Part shown: positions 56,595 through 64,000 of the stretch, piece by piece
Layout: every line of letters starts with the position of its first letter
Numbering within the stretch: position 1 is the stretch's first letter
From: Allobacillus halotolerans
GTDB lineage: Bacteria > Bacillota > Bacilli > Bacillales > Alkalibacillaceae
DNA: 64,000 nucleotides
Direction of reading: 5' to 3'
NCBI RefSeq assembly: GCF_018967645.1
Contig: NZ_JAHLZF010000002.1
Location: 78,701-142,700 of the forward strand
Notes under the pieces: model-generated
What the model was told of the DNA's origin: nothing
The model's database searches: none
The model's input: only the letters and a program-made list of their open reading frames with translations
Translations under genes and position numbers: made by a program

Positions 56595-57299
56595 TTACAT
56601 ATTGCACGAGTCGTCATCACAATATTCCGTCTTGGATCCCAACACCTGAATTTTTGACTCTTGTTTTTCTTCCTCTTGTACCTTTTGCAGTACTTCTAAG
56701 AATGTCTCACTAGGTTGTGCTCCTGATACGCCATACTTATCGTTAAATACGAAAAACGGAACACCTTGGGCACCAATTTGCGCAGCTGTCTGCTGATCTG
56801 CAACTACTTGGTCTTTAAAGCGGTCGCTTTCCAAAACTTGTATCGATTCTTCTTTATCAAGATCTACATCTTCTGCGAGCCCCAGTAAAACATCTTGATC
56901 GTTAATATTCTTGCCCTCTGTAAAGTATGCTTTCAACGTACGGTTGACAAAGGCTTCCATCTTTCCTTGCTCTTTTGCATAATGGCTAAGCCGATGAGCA
57001 TTTTCCGTATTTGCCGGACGTGCTTTGTCTAAGTTAAATTCCAATCCAACGTCTTTAGCTTGTTCGCTGATCGAGTCATTCATTTCTTTCGCTTTTTCAA
57101 CTGACATTTGATATTTTTTAGCCAATGCTTCATCCAGACTCATATCTGTTTCTTTCGGACTGTTCGGATCCAATTGGAAACTTCGATACGACACCGAAAC
57201 ATCCGATTGACCTGAGAAGTTTTCCAACGCCTGTTCAAAACGTTTTTTACCTATATAACAAAAAGGACAGACCATATCTGAGTAAATATCAACTCTCAT
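56595..57299 (-). CDS. DsbA-family FrnE-like oxidoreductase
   Basis: A 234-residue thioredoxin-fold protein: CPFC at residues 11-14, the DsbA helical insertion, and the cis-proline in GAQGVPFFVFN. A C-terminal CDDDSC pair may be a second redox site. The start is ATG 57299, with GGAGG 7 bases upstream. FrnE-type proteins protect against oxidative stress in other bacteria; it has no signal peptide. Confidence 0.9.
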   Translation of the reverse strand: MRVDIYSDMVCPFCYIGKKRFEQALENFSGQSDVSVSYRSFQLDPNSPKETDMSLDEALAKKYQMSVEKAKEMNDSISEQAKDVGLEFNLDKARPANTENAHRLSHYAKEQGKMEAFVNRTLKAYFTEGKNINDQDVLLGLAEDVDLDKEESIQVLESDRFKDQVVADQQTAAQIGAQGVPFFVFNDKYGVSGAQPSETFLEVLQKVQEEEKQESKIQVLGSKTEYCDDDSCNM

Positions 57300-57583
57300 A
57301 TTCATACCTCCGTCTTCACTTCAATTCAAAACATTTCTCTAAACATTATTTAAGAAATCCCTTTAAAAATCAACCAATTGAACTTACTGTTTCGCTTCAA
57401 TATGACTATCCAATTCATTTAAAAACCGATGTTTTACAAAGATGTTTTCAGAACACAAGCGCTATTTTCCAACCAAAGTTACCGCGAACGACAGTGGTCA
57501 TAAAATACTTATCCCTCTTGCGTTTAGTTTACTTCCAATGAAGGAATGCTTATGTATATAATGTTTTTCAAGAGGTGATTTTT

Positions 57584-58330
57584 ATGGATACAGAAAAACA
57601 TGTACAGCATATTGTGAATTGGTTAAAGGAATATAAAGACCAAGCCGGTGCAAAAGGTGGCGTCGTCGGGTTGAGCGGCGGGCTTGATTCCACTGTTGTC
57701 GCTTACCTCATGAAGCGCGCTTTTGGTGATCATGCCCTTGGTGTCCTATTACCGATCCACAACTCTGTTGAGGCAGAAGAAGATGCACTGCTTGTCGCAA
57801 AGGATTCGAAAATAAACCATATCGGAATTGAACTGACGGATGCATTTAAAGAAGGTTTCGGTCAAATTGAAAAAACACTTGGCGAAAAGTGGAATAAAGA
57901 TTCCGCTCAATTGGTCGGTGCGAATTTCCAAGCAAGATTACGTATGTCAACGTTATATGCGATTGCTCAAAATAATCAATATCTAGTGATTGGTACCGGA
58001 AATTCTTCGGAGCTCTTTACCGGCTATTTTACGAAGTATGGTGATGAAGGTGTCGACATCAATCCTCTCGTTAATTACAGAAAAGAACAAGTGAAAGAAA
58101 TGGCTAAATACTTAGGTGTACCTGATCGTATACTAAACAAGGCTCCTAGCGCAGATTTATGGGAAGGACAGACGGACGAAAAGGAGATGGGTATTTCTTA
58201 CGCTGCAATCGACCGTTATCTTCGTGGAGAAGAAATCCCGGCAGAAGACGAAAAAACACTCATGAAACTACACAAGTCTTCAGAGCACAAACGTCATCTT
58301 CCACCTGGACCACCTCAACTAGACGCATAA
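57584..58330 (+). CDS. nadE: ammonia-dependent NAD+ synthetase
   Basis: A 248-residue enzyme that amidates nicotinic acid adenine dinucleotide to NAD+. The PP-loop motif SGGLDST is at residues 31-37, and GTGNSSELFTGYFTKYGDEGVDINPL is the family substrate loop. AGAGGTG lies 6 bases before ATG 57584. There is no glutaminase domain. The isochorismatase-like gene follows by 18 bp. Confidence 0.94.
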   Translation: MDTEKHVQHIVNWLKEYKDQAGAKGGVVGLSGGLDSTVVAYLMKRAFGDHALGVLLPIHNSVEAEEDALLVAKDSKINHIGIELTDAFKEGFGQIEKTLGEKWNKDSAQLVGANFQARLRMSTLYAIAQNNQYLVIGTGNSSELFTGYFTKYGDEGVDINPLVNYRKEQVKEMAKYLGVPDRILNKAPSADLWEGQTDEKEMGISYAAIDRYLRGEEIPAEDEKTLMKLHKSSEHKRHLPPGPPQLDA

Positions 58331-58348
58331 GCTAGAAGGAGAGTTCCT

Positions 58349-58915
58349 ATGAAAGACAACACAGCACTGATTTTAATTGATATGATCAATAAAATGGATT
58401 TTGAGGGTGGTGAGGATCTTCTTGAAAATACGAAACCAATCGTCGATCCCATCATGAAGTTGAAAAAACAAGCAAAGGAATTAGGTTTACCTACGATTTA
58501 TGTAAACGATAACTTCGGCCTCTGGCAAGAAGACGTTGAAAATGTCATTGAAGTATGCAGAAATGAACGTGGACAAGAAGTCGTTGAACAAGTCCTCCCT
58601 GAAAAAGATGACTTTTTCATCATCAAGCCAAAACACAGTGGTTTTTATAGTACTCAACTGGATATCTTACTCAGCCACTTAGGTGTCAAGAATCTAATTT
58701 TGACCGGTGTTGCTGGAGATATCTGTGTGCTGTTCACAGCGGATGATGCTTATATGCGGGAATATAACTTATGGGTACCAAGTGATTGCACAGCTTCCGA
58801 AACGGAAGGAGACAATGATAACGCCCTTCGTTTGATGAAACGCTCGATGTTCGCAAATATCCAGCCAACGACAAAGGTGAACATAGAAAGCGCCTTTCAA
58901 CAGACAAAACAATAA
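58349..58915 (+). CDS. isochorismatase-like hydrolase (possible nicotinamidase)
   Basis: A 188-residue cysteine hydrolase with Asp 11 in LILIDM, a catalytic Lys in IIKPKHSGFY and Cys 126 in GVAGDICVLFT. The family includes nicotinamidases, whose nicotinic acid product feeds NAD+ salvage. Co-transcription with nadE supports that role, but the fold also serves isochorismate and other amides. Confidence 0.85.
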   Translation: MKDNTALILIDMINKMDFEGGEDLLENTKPIVDPIMKLKKQAKELGLPTIYVNDNFGLWQEDVENVIEVCRNERGQEVVEQVLPEKDDFFIIKPKHSGFYSTQLDILLSHLGVKNLILTGVAGDICVLFTADDAYMREYNLWVPSDCTASETEGDNDNALRLMKRSMFANIQPTTKVNIESAFQQTKQ

Positions 58916-58925
58916 CTCTGTTTCA

Positions 58926-58957
58926 AACCTTCTCTGATGTTCAGAGAAGGTTATTTA
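58926..58957 (+). terminator. nadE operon terminator
   Basis: AACCTTCTCTGA/TCAGAGAAGGTT with a 3-nt loop and a short T tract. Confidence 0.75.
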
Positions 58958-59105
58958 GTATGAACATGTTCATTGAGACAAACAATCCCTCTACTAATTA
59001 AATTTTTAAAAAATTCCCTACAACTTCAATTTTTTTGATACAATGTTTAGTTAGTGACATATCATTCATAACATAATGAATAAGTTATCGGGGGAGGGAA
59101 ATTTT

Positions 59106-60041
59106 GTGAATGAAATATTAAGCGTTAAAGGATTAGGTAAGTCGTTTAAAAATACGCGGGTAGTAAAGAATATCGACTTTGATGTACATAAAGGTGAAAT
59201 CATGGCGGTTCTTGGACCAAATGGTGCTGGTAAGTCGACTACAATCCGTAGTATTATGGGCATCCTATTGCCTGATGAGGGTACAGTCACATTTCACAAT
59301 CATGCGCAAGGCGAGGTGCCGAGGCACAAGATCGGGTATTTGCCTGAAGAGCGCGGACTTTATAAAAAGGTTAAGGTAATGGACATCTTACTTTATTTTG
59401 CGGAGTTGAAAGATTATCCATTGGATAAAGCCAAGGAACGTGCACTCGCTTATTTGAAAAAATTTGATCTTGAAGGAAAAGAGAATGTTTCTGTCGATGA
59501 ACTATCCAAAGGAATGGGCCAAAAAGTTCAGTTTATTGGATCCATTATTCATGAACCGGAGTTATTGATTTTGGATGAACCATTCTCCGGATTGGATCCT
59601 GTCAGTCAAGAAGTTTTCAAGCAAGAGATCAAAGACCTTGCCAAAAAAGGAACCGCTATATTGCTAAGTTCTCACCAAATGAACTTAGTAGAAGAAATGT
59701 GTGATCGGTTGTTTTTAATCCATCGTGGTCAAAAAGTTATTTATGGTTCTATGGATGAAGTGAAGGCACAATATGCGAACTTTAAATGTACGATTCACGG
59801 TAATAATGATCGTTCTCTCTTAGAAAAGATCAATCAAGTTGAGCGAATTGAACAGCAAGATGACATTTCCATTTTATACTTGTCTTCCGATGTGCAGGTC
59901 AACGATTGGATCAAACAATTACCGAGTACATTAGATATTCAAGAGCTGAGCGTCGATCGTATTTCACTCCATGAAATCTTTGTCGATATTGCGACAGACA
60001 GTAGTTTAGCACAGGAAGCAGGTGTAGTTGATGCGAAATAG
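59106..60041 (+). CDS. ABC transporter ATPase, NatA-like
   Basis: A 311-residue ATPase: Walker A GPNGAGKST, signature LSKGMGQKVQF, Walker B LLILDEPFSGLDPVS. GTG 59106 follows GGGGAGGG by 7 bases; the in-frame ATG 59076 has none. With the permease downstream it resembles B. subtilis NatAB, a sodium-extruding ABC pump, but other exporters share this form. Confidence 0.85.
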   Translation: MNEILSVKGLGKSFKNTRVVKNIDFDVHKGEIMAVLGPNGAGKSTTIRSIMGILLPDEGTVTFHNHAQGEVPRHKIGYLPEERGLYKKVKVMDILLYFAELKDYPLDKAKERALAYLKKFDLEGKENVSVDELSKGMGQKVQFIGSIIHEPELLILDEPFSGLDPVSQEVFKQEIKDLAKKGTAILLSSHQMNLVEEMCDRLFLIHRGQKVIYGSMDEVKAQYANFKCTIHGNNDRSLLEKINQVERIEQQDDISILYLSSDVQVNDWIKQLPSTLDIQELSVDRISLHEIFVDIATDSSLAQEAGVVDAK

Positions 60042-61284
60042 TTGGAAAGTCGCCAAATGGGAAATCAGAAGAAACCTTAAAAGCAAATCTTTTTTAATTT
60101 CATTGTTTTTAACACCGATTATTTTTGCGATCTTCGCAACCGTTCCAACACTACTTAGTGATTCAGGCGAAGACCAAGACAGTGAACCAGCACAAACAAC
60201 TGTCTACCTGAATGATGAAATTGGAGTGTGGGATCAACTGGAACCGATGCTGAGTGAAGGTGGAGACCTTCATTGGGATGTTGAGCTTACAGATGAATCA
60301 TCTGATGAGATGGCTACAACGCTTGAAGATGAAACACGGTCCGTTTATATACATCTAGATGAATCTGCCTTGCAGAGTGGAACAGTTGATTATTATACCT
60401 CAGAAGAAGTTCCTGAGAGTTTTCAATATGAAGTGCAGCTATTTGAGCAGCCACTTCGCTATATTCAGCTTGAGCGAACAGGTTTAGACGAATCAGAGAT
60501 CCAGACAGCCATGAATCCAATTACATTCAACCAAAATGAAGTGACAATGGAAGCAGGTACTGACGCTGGTGAAGCACAATCACAAGGAATCGAATACTTT
60601 TTACAAAAGTTTGTTCCGGGTGTCTTTGCTGGACTTGTTCTTTTCTCCATCGCCATTACCGGTATGATGGTTTTCCAAAGCGCCTCAGAAGAAAAGAAAG
60701 AGAAAGTGGCGGAGATCATTTTATCTTCCGTTACGGCGGGTGAATTGATGCAAGGGAAAATTATTGGTTATTTCGTTTTAGGAATTTTACAAGTGACGGT
60801 TTGGATTGGAATGGCTGCACCAGTTGCGCTAGCCTTAGTCGATTATCCGATTATCGAATACTTACTTGTCCCTGAATTGTTATTATTCCTTCTTATTGCT
60901 ATTTTGGGTTACCTGATGTTTGCGTCGATTTTTGTCGGACTCGGTGCTACATTAGAAGACTCATCTAGCGGAAGCAACTTCCAAGGTTTTGTTTTCATGA
61001 TTCCTTGGTTACCATTCATTTTTATTGGCCCGGTTCTTACAAATCCAGAAGGCATGCTATCGCAAGTTTTATCTTATATTCCATTTACATCACCTGGTAT
61101 CATGATCCTTCGGTTATCGATATTGGACGAATGGCCATGGGTTCAAATTTTCATCAGTCTTGCCATTTTGATTGTCTCTATCTGGTTACTCATGAAGTTA
61201 GCCGGTAAGATCTTTAGAATCGGCATCCTGATTTACGGTAAAAATGCTACACTACCTGAAATTTGGAAATGGTTACGTTCGTAA
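60031..61284 (+). CDS. ABC transporter permease, NatB-like
   Basis: A 417-residue ABC-2 type permease: an N-terminal TM helix, a large outside loop (about residues 40-190), and five to six TM helices with EEKKEKVAEIILSSVTAGELMQGKIIGYF, a motif common to NatB/YhaP proteins. ATG 60031 has AGGTG 6 bases upstream and overlaps the ATPase end by 11 bp, so expression is coupled. Export of sodium is suggested by family only. Confidence 0.85.
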   Translation: MRNSWKVAKWEIRRNLKSKSFLISLFLTPIIFAIFATVPTLLSDSGEDQDSEPAQTTVYLNDEIGVWDQLEPMLSEGGDLHWDVELTDESSDEMATTLEDETRSVYIHLDESALQSGTVDYYTSEEVPESFQYEVQLFEQPLRYIQLERTGLDESEIQTAMNPITFNQNEVTMEAGTDAGEAQSQGIEYFLQKFVPGVFAGLVLFSIAITGMMVFQSASEEKKEKVAEIILSSVTAGELMQGKIIGYFVLGILQVTVWIGMAAPVALALVDYPIIEYLLVPELLLFLLIAILGYLMFASIFVGLGATLEDSSSGSNFQGFVFMIPWLPFIFIGPVLTNPEGMLSQVLSYIPFTSPGIMILRLSILDEWPWVQIFISLAILIVSIWLLMKLAGKIFRIGILIYGKNATLPEIWKWLRS

Positions 61285-61290
61285 CGATTT

Positions 61291-61326
61291 AAGGACGAAG
61301 AAAAAATTCTTCGTCCTTTTTTTATT
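61291..61326 (+). terminator. terminator of the natAB-like operon
   Basis: AAGGACGAAGAA/TTCTTCGTCCTT followed by nine T. Confidence 0.92.
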
Positions 61327-61436
61327 TTCAATTGCTGCTCGAATAGTTTCTGATGTTTGTTCAAACAATATATCTGTATTTCTTTTTTTAAGTAAGGAGA
61401 AGATGGATGGATCTCAATAAATTAAGGAGTGTGTTT

Positions 61437-61876
61437 ATGGGCGTATTAAGTGGCAATCCAACAAATGAGCCAATTAGTTAAATCATGCTGGTGATGAAGA
61501 TTTAAAAAAGTTATTGGAAGAAGCAATTGAAGCAGGACAACGTGAAAGTAAACAAATTGAAGCGCTATTAAAGGAAAATGGAATTGGACTGCCTCCAACA
61601 CCACCGGAACGTCCAAAAGCTTCTTTAAATGATATTCCCATTGGGGCACGTTTTCAAGACCCAGAAATCACTGCCGCTTTATCGGCACATATTGCTGCTG
61701 GGTTAATAGCATGCAGTACAATCATGGGCGAATCGATTCGGGAAGATATCGGCATGCTGTTTGGACAATTCCATACGCAAAAGGCTCAACTCGGTGCAAA
61801 GGTCCTTCGTTTGAAAAAAGATAAAGGATGGTTAGTCCCACCTCCTTTACATCATCATAAAGCGGATGATTGTTGA
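61437..61876 (+). pseudogene. DUF3231 family gene broken by an internal deletion
   Basis: ATG 61437, after AAGGAGTGTGTTT, starts the usual N-terminus MGVLSGNPTNEPIS but meets TAA at 61479. Two bases out of frame, from 61481, the family sequence resumes with NHAGDEDLKKLLEEAIEAG and runs to GWLVPPPLHHH. In intact members about 25-30 residues lie between these parts, so roughly 80 bp was lost with a frameshift. A fragment from TTG 61514 could still be translated. The family is common in Bacillus and of unknown function. Confidence 0.8.
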
Positions 61877-61900
61877 TTCTGCATCGGCTCGTAGACGCAA

Positions 61901-61938
61901 AAGAACTGGACGGGAATGATTCCGTCCAGTTCTTTTCT
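61901..61938 (+). terminator. terminator of the DUF3231 pseudogene
   Basis: AAGAACTGGACGG/CCGTCCAGTTCTT with an 8-nt loop, then TTCT. Confidence 0.8.
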
Positions 61939-61957
61939 ATTTATATTTAAATTTATT

Positions 61958-62128
61958 TTATCGATGTCCTAGTTCCATATCTAAATTTGGATGTGCTTGA
62001 TCTATTGGAAGTGTTGTATTGGTATCATTTCTGCGATTTCTCACTTGAGTCACCAAGCTATCCACCGCGTACAACACGAATAATGTGGAAAATACTGAGA
62101 GCGATACAATGATTAATGATGTTGTCAT
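61958..62128 (-). CDS. small membrane protein (56 aa)
   Basis: Starts at ATG 62128, with AAAGGGG about 10 bases upstream (an ATG two codons earlier is also possible), and ends at TAA 61958. One N-terminal TM segment (SLIIVSLSVFSTLFVLYAV) and a polar tail NRRNDTNTT... make it a single-pass membrane protein, similar in shape to spore or cell-division micro-proteins. The function is unknown. Confidence 0.6.
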   Translation of the reverse strand: MTTSLIIVSLSVFSTLFVLYAVDSLVTQVRNRRNDTNTTLPIDQAHPNLDMELGHR

Positions 62129-62411
62129 TATCATCAAACCCCTTTCTCCCTTAAACGTTATATATTTTTGTTTCTAATTATATCATACCAAATTTGGCCA
62201 TTATTACAACCTTATTGCTCATATACATACGATTTATTCTAATTTCTTCACCATTCTGCCATATACTCAAAACGCATTTTTACTTTAACGTTAAAAAGTG
62301 ATTTATAAAAATTATAGCTGTTTTAGATAAACAAATAATGGGTAATATATAAATATAGCGATCAATAACATGATGCAGCTATCTCTAACATCCTTTAAAG
62401 GAGGCTAATGC

Positions 62412-62594
62412 ATGAATGTTATCCGTGCACAAGAAGTTTCTGACTTACCGGATATGAAGCATGTTGAATATAACGGCGAACGCGTCTATATCAAACATGT
62501 CGATGAAGAAAAACAAACAGCCGTCATTAATTATTTAGAAGACGTCGATAAGGATTTAGAGGTGAAAGTACAAGACTTGGAAGAAAAAGAATAA
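62412..62594 (+). CDS. sspH: H-type small acid-soluble spore protein
   Basis: A 60-residue protein (MNVIRAQEVSDLPDMKHVEY..., KHVDEEKQTAVINYL) in the SspH family, which is made in the forespore, with AAAGGAGG before the ATG. It supports an endospore-forming organism. A strong terminator follows. Confidence 0.9.
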   Translation: MNVIRAQEVSDLPDMKHVEYNGERVYIKHVDEEKQTAVINYLEDVDKDLEVKVQDLEEKE

Positions 62595-62632
62595 TCACGC
62601 TATGTTCTCTCTCCCCCTTGAGTTCATATAAA

Positions 62633-62665
62633 AAAATCTGGGCCTGAATCGGCCCAGATTTTTTA
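62633..62665 (+). terminator. sspH terminator
   Basis: AAAATCTGGGCC/GGCCCAGATTTT with a 6-nt loop, then T. Confidence 0.88.
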
Positions 62666-62738
62666 GGTTATTGATCAATTTCATTTGGTGACGTTTCATC
62701 GTTTCTCCCTTCAACCGAGTGTCGAGCTCAACCCCAAG

Positions 62739-63292
62739 AGATATGCGCCATTGAAATTTTAGAGGAAAATGAGTAGCACGATTTAAATATATGAACCCAA
62801 TTCCAGGAAATATGCGCCCAACCTGGCGAGATATGCCGCCTGATGCTGTATAAATGCGACCGACCAGACGAGATATGAGCCCGTGAGCAGGATATATGCA
62901 CTCACTTTTGATTTTTATGCGCCCATCGGAATTTTAGAGGAAAATGATTAGCATGATTTATATATATGAGCCCAATTCCAGGAAATATGTGCCCAACCTG
63001 GCAAGATATGCCGCCTAATGCTGTGTATATGCGACCGGCCTGGCGAGATATGAGCCCGTGAGCAGAATATATGCACCCACTTTTGATTTTTATGCGCCCT
63101 TCGGAATTTTAGAGGAGAATGATTAGCATGATTTATATATATGAACCCAATTCCAAGAAATATGCGTCCAACCTGGCAAGATATGCTCCTAATGCTGTGT
63201 ATATGCGACCTGCCTGGCGAGATATGAGCCCGTGAGCAGAATATATGCACCCACTTTTGATTTTTATGTGACCAACGGAATTTTGGAAGGAC
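62739..63292 (-). repeat. 21-bp phased intergenic array, unit type B, in three 175-bp super-repeats
   Basis: ATATGCGCCC-type cores (minus orientation of type B) occur about every 21 bp. They are organised into three higher-order copies exactly 175 bp apart; the landmark AGAGG follows at 62761, 62936 and 63111. Copies are about 95 percent alike, so the latest duplication is recent. It lies between the convergent sspH and rlmN genes. Nothing else is seen in 63293-63411. Confidence 0.9.
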
Positions 63293-63411
63293 CTTTTCAC
63301 TCTTTTTTGCACCATTCAGGCGTTTAGAAGTAGACTACTACAAAATCAAAAGCCGATGTGCGTCGTTGTAATGTAACACTCAGCAATGTTCATCGAATCG
63401 ACGTATAATAT

Positions 63412-63440
63412 AAAAAAACAGCTGATTGCTCAGCTGTTTT
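63412..63440 (-). terminator. rlmN terminator
   Basis: AAAACAGCTGA/TCAGCTGTTTT with a 4-nt loop, followed by seven T on the minus strand. Confidence 0.92.
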
Positions 63441-63450
63441 CCTTCAATCA

Positions 63451-64000
63451 TTATACCGTTTCTTTTTTCTTCCGTGCTTTTTCTTTTTTGATTTGCTTGC
63501 TTCGTAATTGTCCACATGCTGCATCAATGTCTGTTCCCTGTTCAACTCGTACACCGCATTGGATTCCATTTTCGAGTAAAATTTCATAAAACTTAAGAAT
63601 GTTTTCTTTACGGCTTCGTTCGTATTGATTATGCTCTTCAACCGGGTTGTATGGAATCAAGTTAACATAGGACAGATGCTTTTTATCCTTCAGCAGTTTG
63701 ACTAGTTGTCTTGCTTCTTCAGGATGATCATTCACATCATGCAGTAAAATATATTCAAATGTGATACGTCGATTTGTTTTTTCTAAATAATAATCGATGG
63801 CTGGCATTAATTTTTCAAGCGGATACGCTTTGTTGATCTTCATGATACGTGTACGCAATTCATTGTTTGGTGCGTGAATGGATAGCGCCAAGTTGACTTG
63901 AGATTGCTCATCAGCGAATTGATAAATTTTATCCGCTAAACCACTCGTTGAAACGGTGATGTGACGAGCTCCTATGGATAGACCTTTTTGGTCGTTCACG
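63451..64000 (-). CDS. rlmN: 23S rRNA/tRNA adenine C2-methyltransferase RlmN (5' part outside window)
   Basis: The last ~183 residues of a radical-SAM enzyme that methylates A2503 of 23S rRNA and A37 of some tRNAs. Visible family segments are [37 protein letters not shown] and the late catalytic Cys in the [15 protein letters not shown] region. The radical-SAM CxxxCxxC site lies beyond the window. The frame runs off the right edge. Confidence 0.94.
   Translation of the reverse strand, partial: VNDQKGLSIGARHITVSTSGLADKIYQFADEQSQVNLALSIHAPNNELRTRIMKINKAYPLEKLMPAIDYYLEKTNRRITFEYILLHDVNDHPEEARQLVKLLKDKKHLSYVNLIPYNPVEEHNQYERSRKENILKFYEILLENGIQCGVRVEQGTDIDAACGQLRSKQIKKEKARKKKETV

Noticed and set aside
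57125-57541. 138-codon plus-strand frame upstream of nadE
   Set aside because: Half of it is antisense to the FrnE-like gene and the rest is an AT-rich spacer; no ribosome site and no family-like sequence.
62948-63315. Frames repeating HIFCSRAHISPGRSHIHS
   Set aside because: Translation of the 175-bp super-repeat; no ribosome site.
1-64000. tRNA, rRNA, insertion sequences, prophage or attachment sites
   Set aside because: No cloverleaf with CCA, rRNA-like stretch, transposase or integrase frame, or flanking direct repeats were seen by eye. A covariance-model scan was not possible.

Overview
The window reads as chromosome from a low-GC, endospore-forming member of the Bacillaceae, probably a moderate halophile of the Halobacillus / Alkalibacillus / Virgibacillus type. 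The basis is sspH and CotF-type spore genes, Bacillus-style HutP control, SigA-like promoters, AGGAGG ribosome sites, two tandem betaine (BCCT) transporters and very acidic lipoprotein linkers. I cannot name the species. No rRNA, tRNA, phage, IS element or CRISPR array was seen, so this is mostly core metabolic chromosome.

Layout. 1-3.9 kb: end of an FMN-binding glutamate synthase gene, a zinc-ribbon membrane protein and small proteins. 4-6.9 kb: hutP-hutH with an intact terminator between them, then an acyl-CoA thioesterase. 6.9-10.9 kb: duplicated BCCT transporters, each with the same promoter. 11.2-14.6 kb: a TPR protein and the threonine-degradation pair tdh-kbl. 14.6-20.8 kb: an oligopeptide ABC operon (oppCBDF) divergent from its binding protein. 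21-25.4 kb: a lone ATP-grasp enzyme, typA/bipA and a HesB-like protein. 25.5-32.7 kb: amino-acid metabolism, with methionine gamma-lyase, a lytic transglycosylase, tryptophan-to-anthranilate degradation (kynU, kynB, kynA) and cysK. 32.8-38.3 kb: an MFS pump and pstSCAB behind four PhoP boxes. 38.5-43.1 kb: pyridoxal kinase, a CotF-like coat protein, a NaChBac-type voltage-gated sodium channel and an MFS transporter. 43.1-46 kb: a MurE-like ligase with a changed substrate motif and small redox/pterin genes. 46.3-49 kb: a GAF-EAL protein, then a divergent pair made of a PlcR/NprR-type (RRNPP) regulator and an unannotated 49-residue secreted pre-peptide. 50-54 kb: a sulfonate-type ABC operon and a YeeE/TsuA-type sulfur transporter. 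54.7-64 kb: an MBL hydrolase, a Gly-Tyr-rich coat-like protein, a DsbA-family protein, nadE plus an isochorismatase, natAB-like genes, a DUF3231 pseudogene, sspH and the end of rlmN.

The most unusual signal is not a gene. Ten intergenic tracts (about 2.5 kb in total) are built from units repeating every 21 bp, which is two turns of B-DNA. Each unit has a conserved core of about 8-13 bp and a variable remainder. Unit sequence differs between tracts (six unit types) while the period stays the same. Most tracts lie between convergent genes, outside their terminators. Some are open in several frames because 21 is 7 codons, and gene callers will produce false heptad-repeat proteins there. I found no established name for these arrays.

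The second candidate is the divergent RRNPP regulator/peptide pair at 47.8-49.0 kb, a likely quorum-sensing cassette next to a c-di-GMP phosphodiesterase gene.
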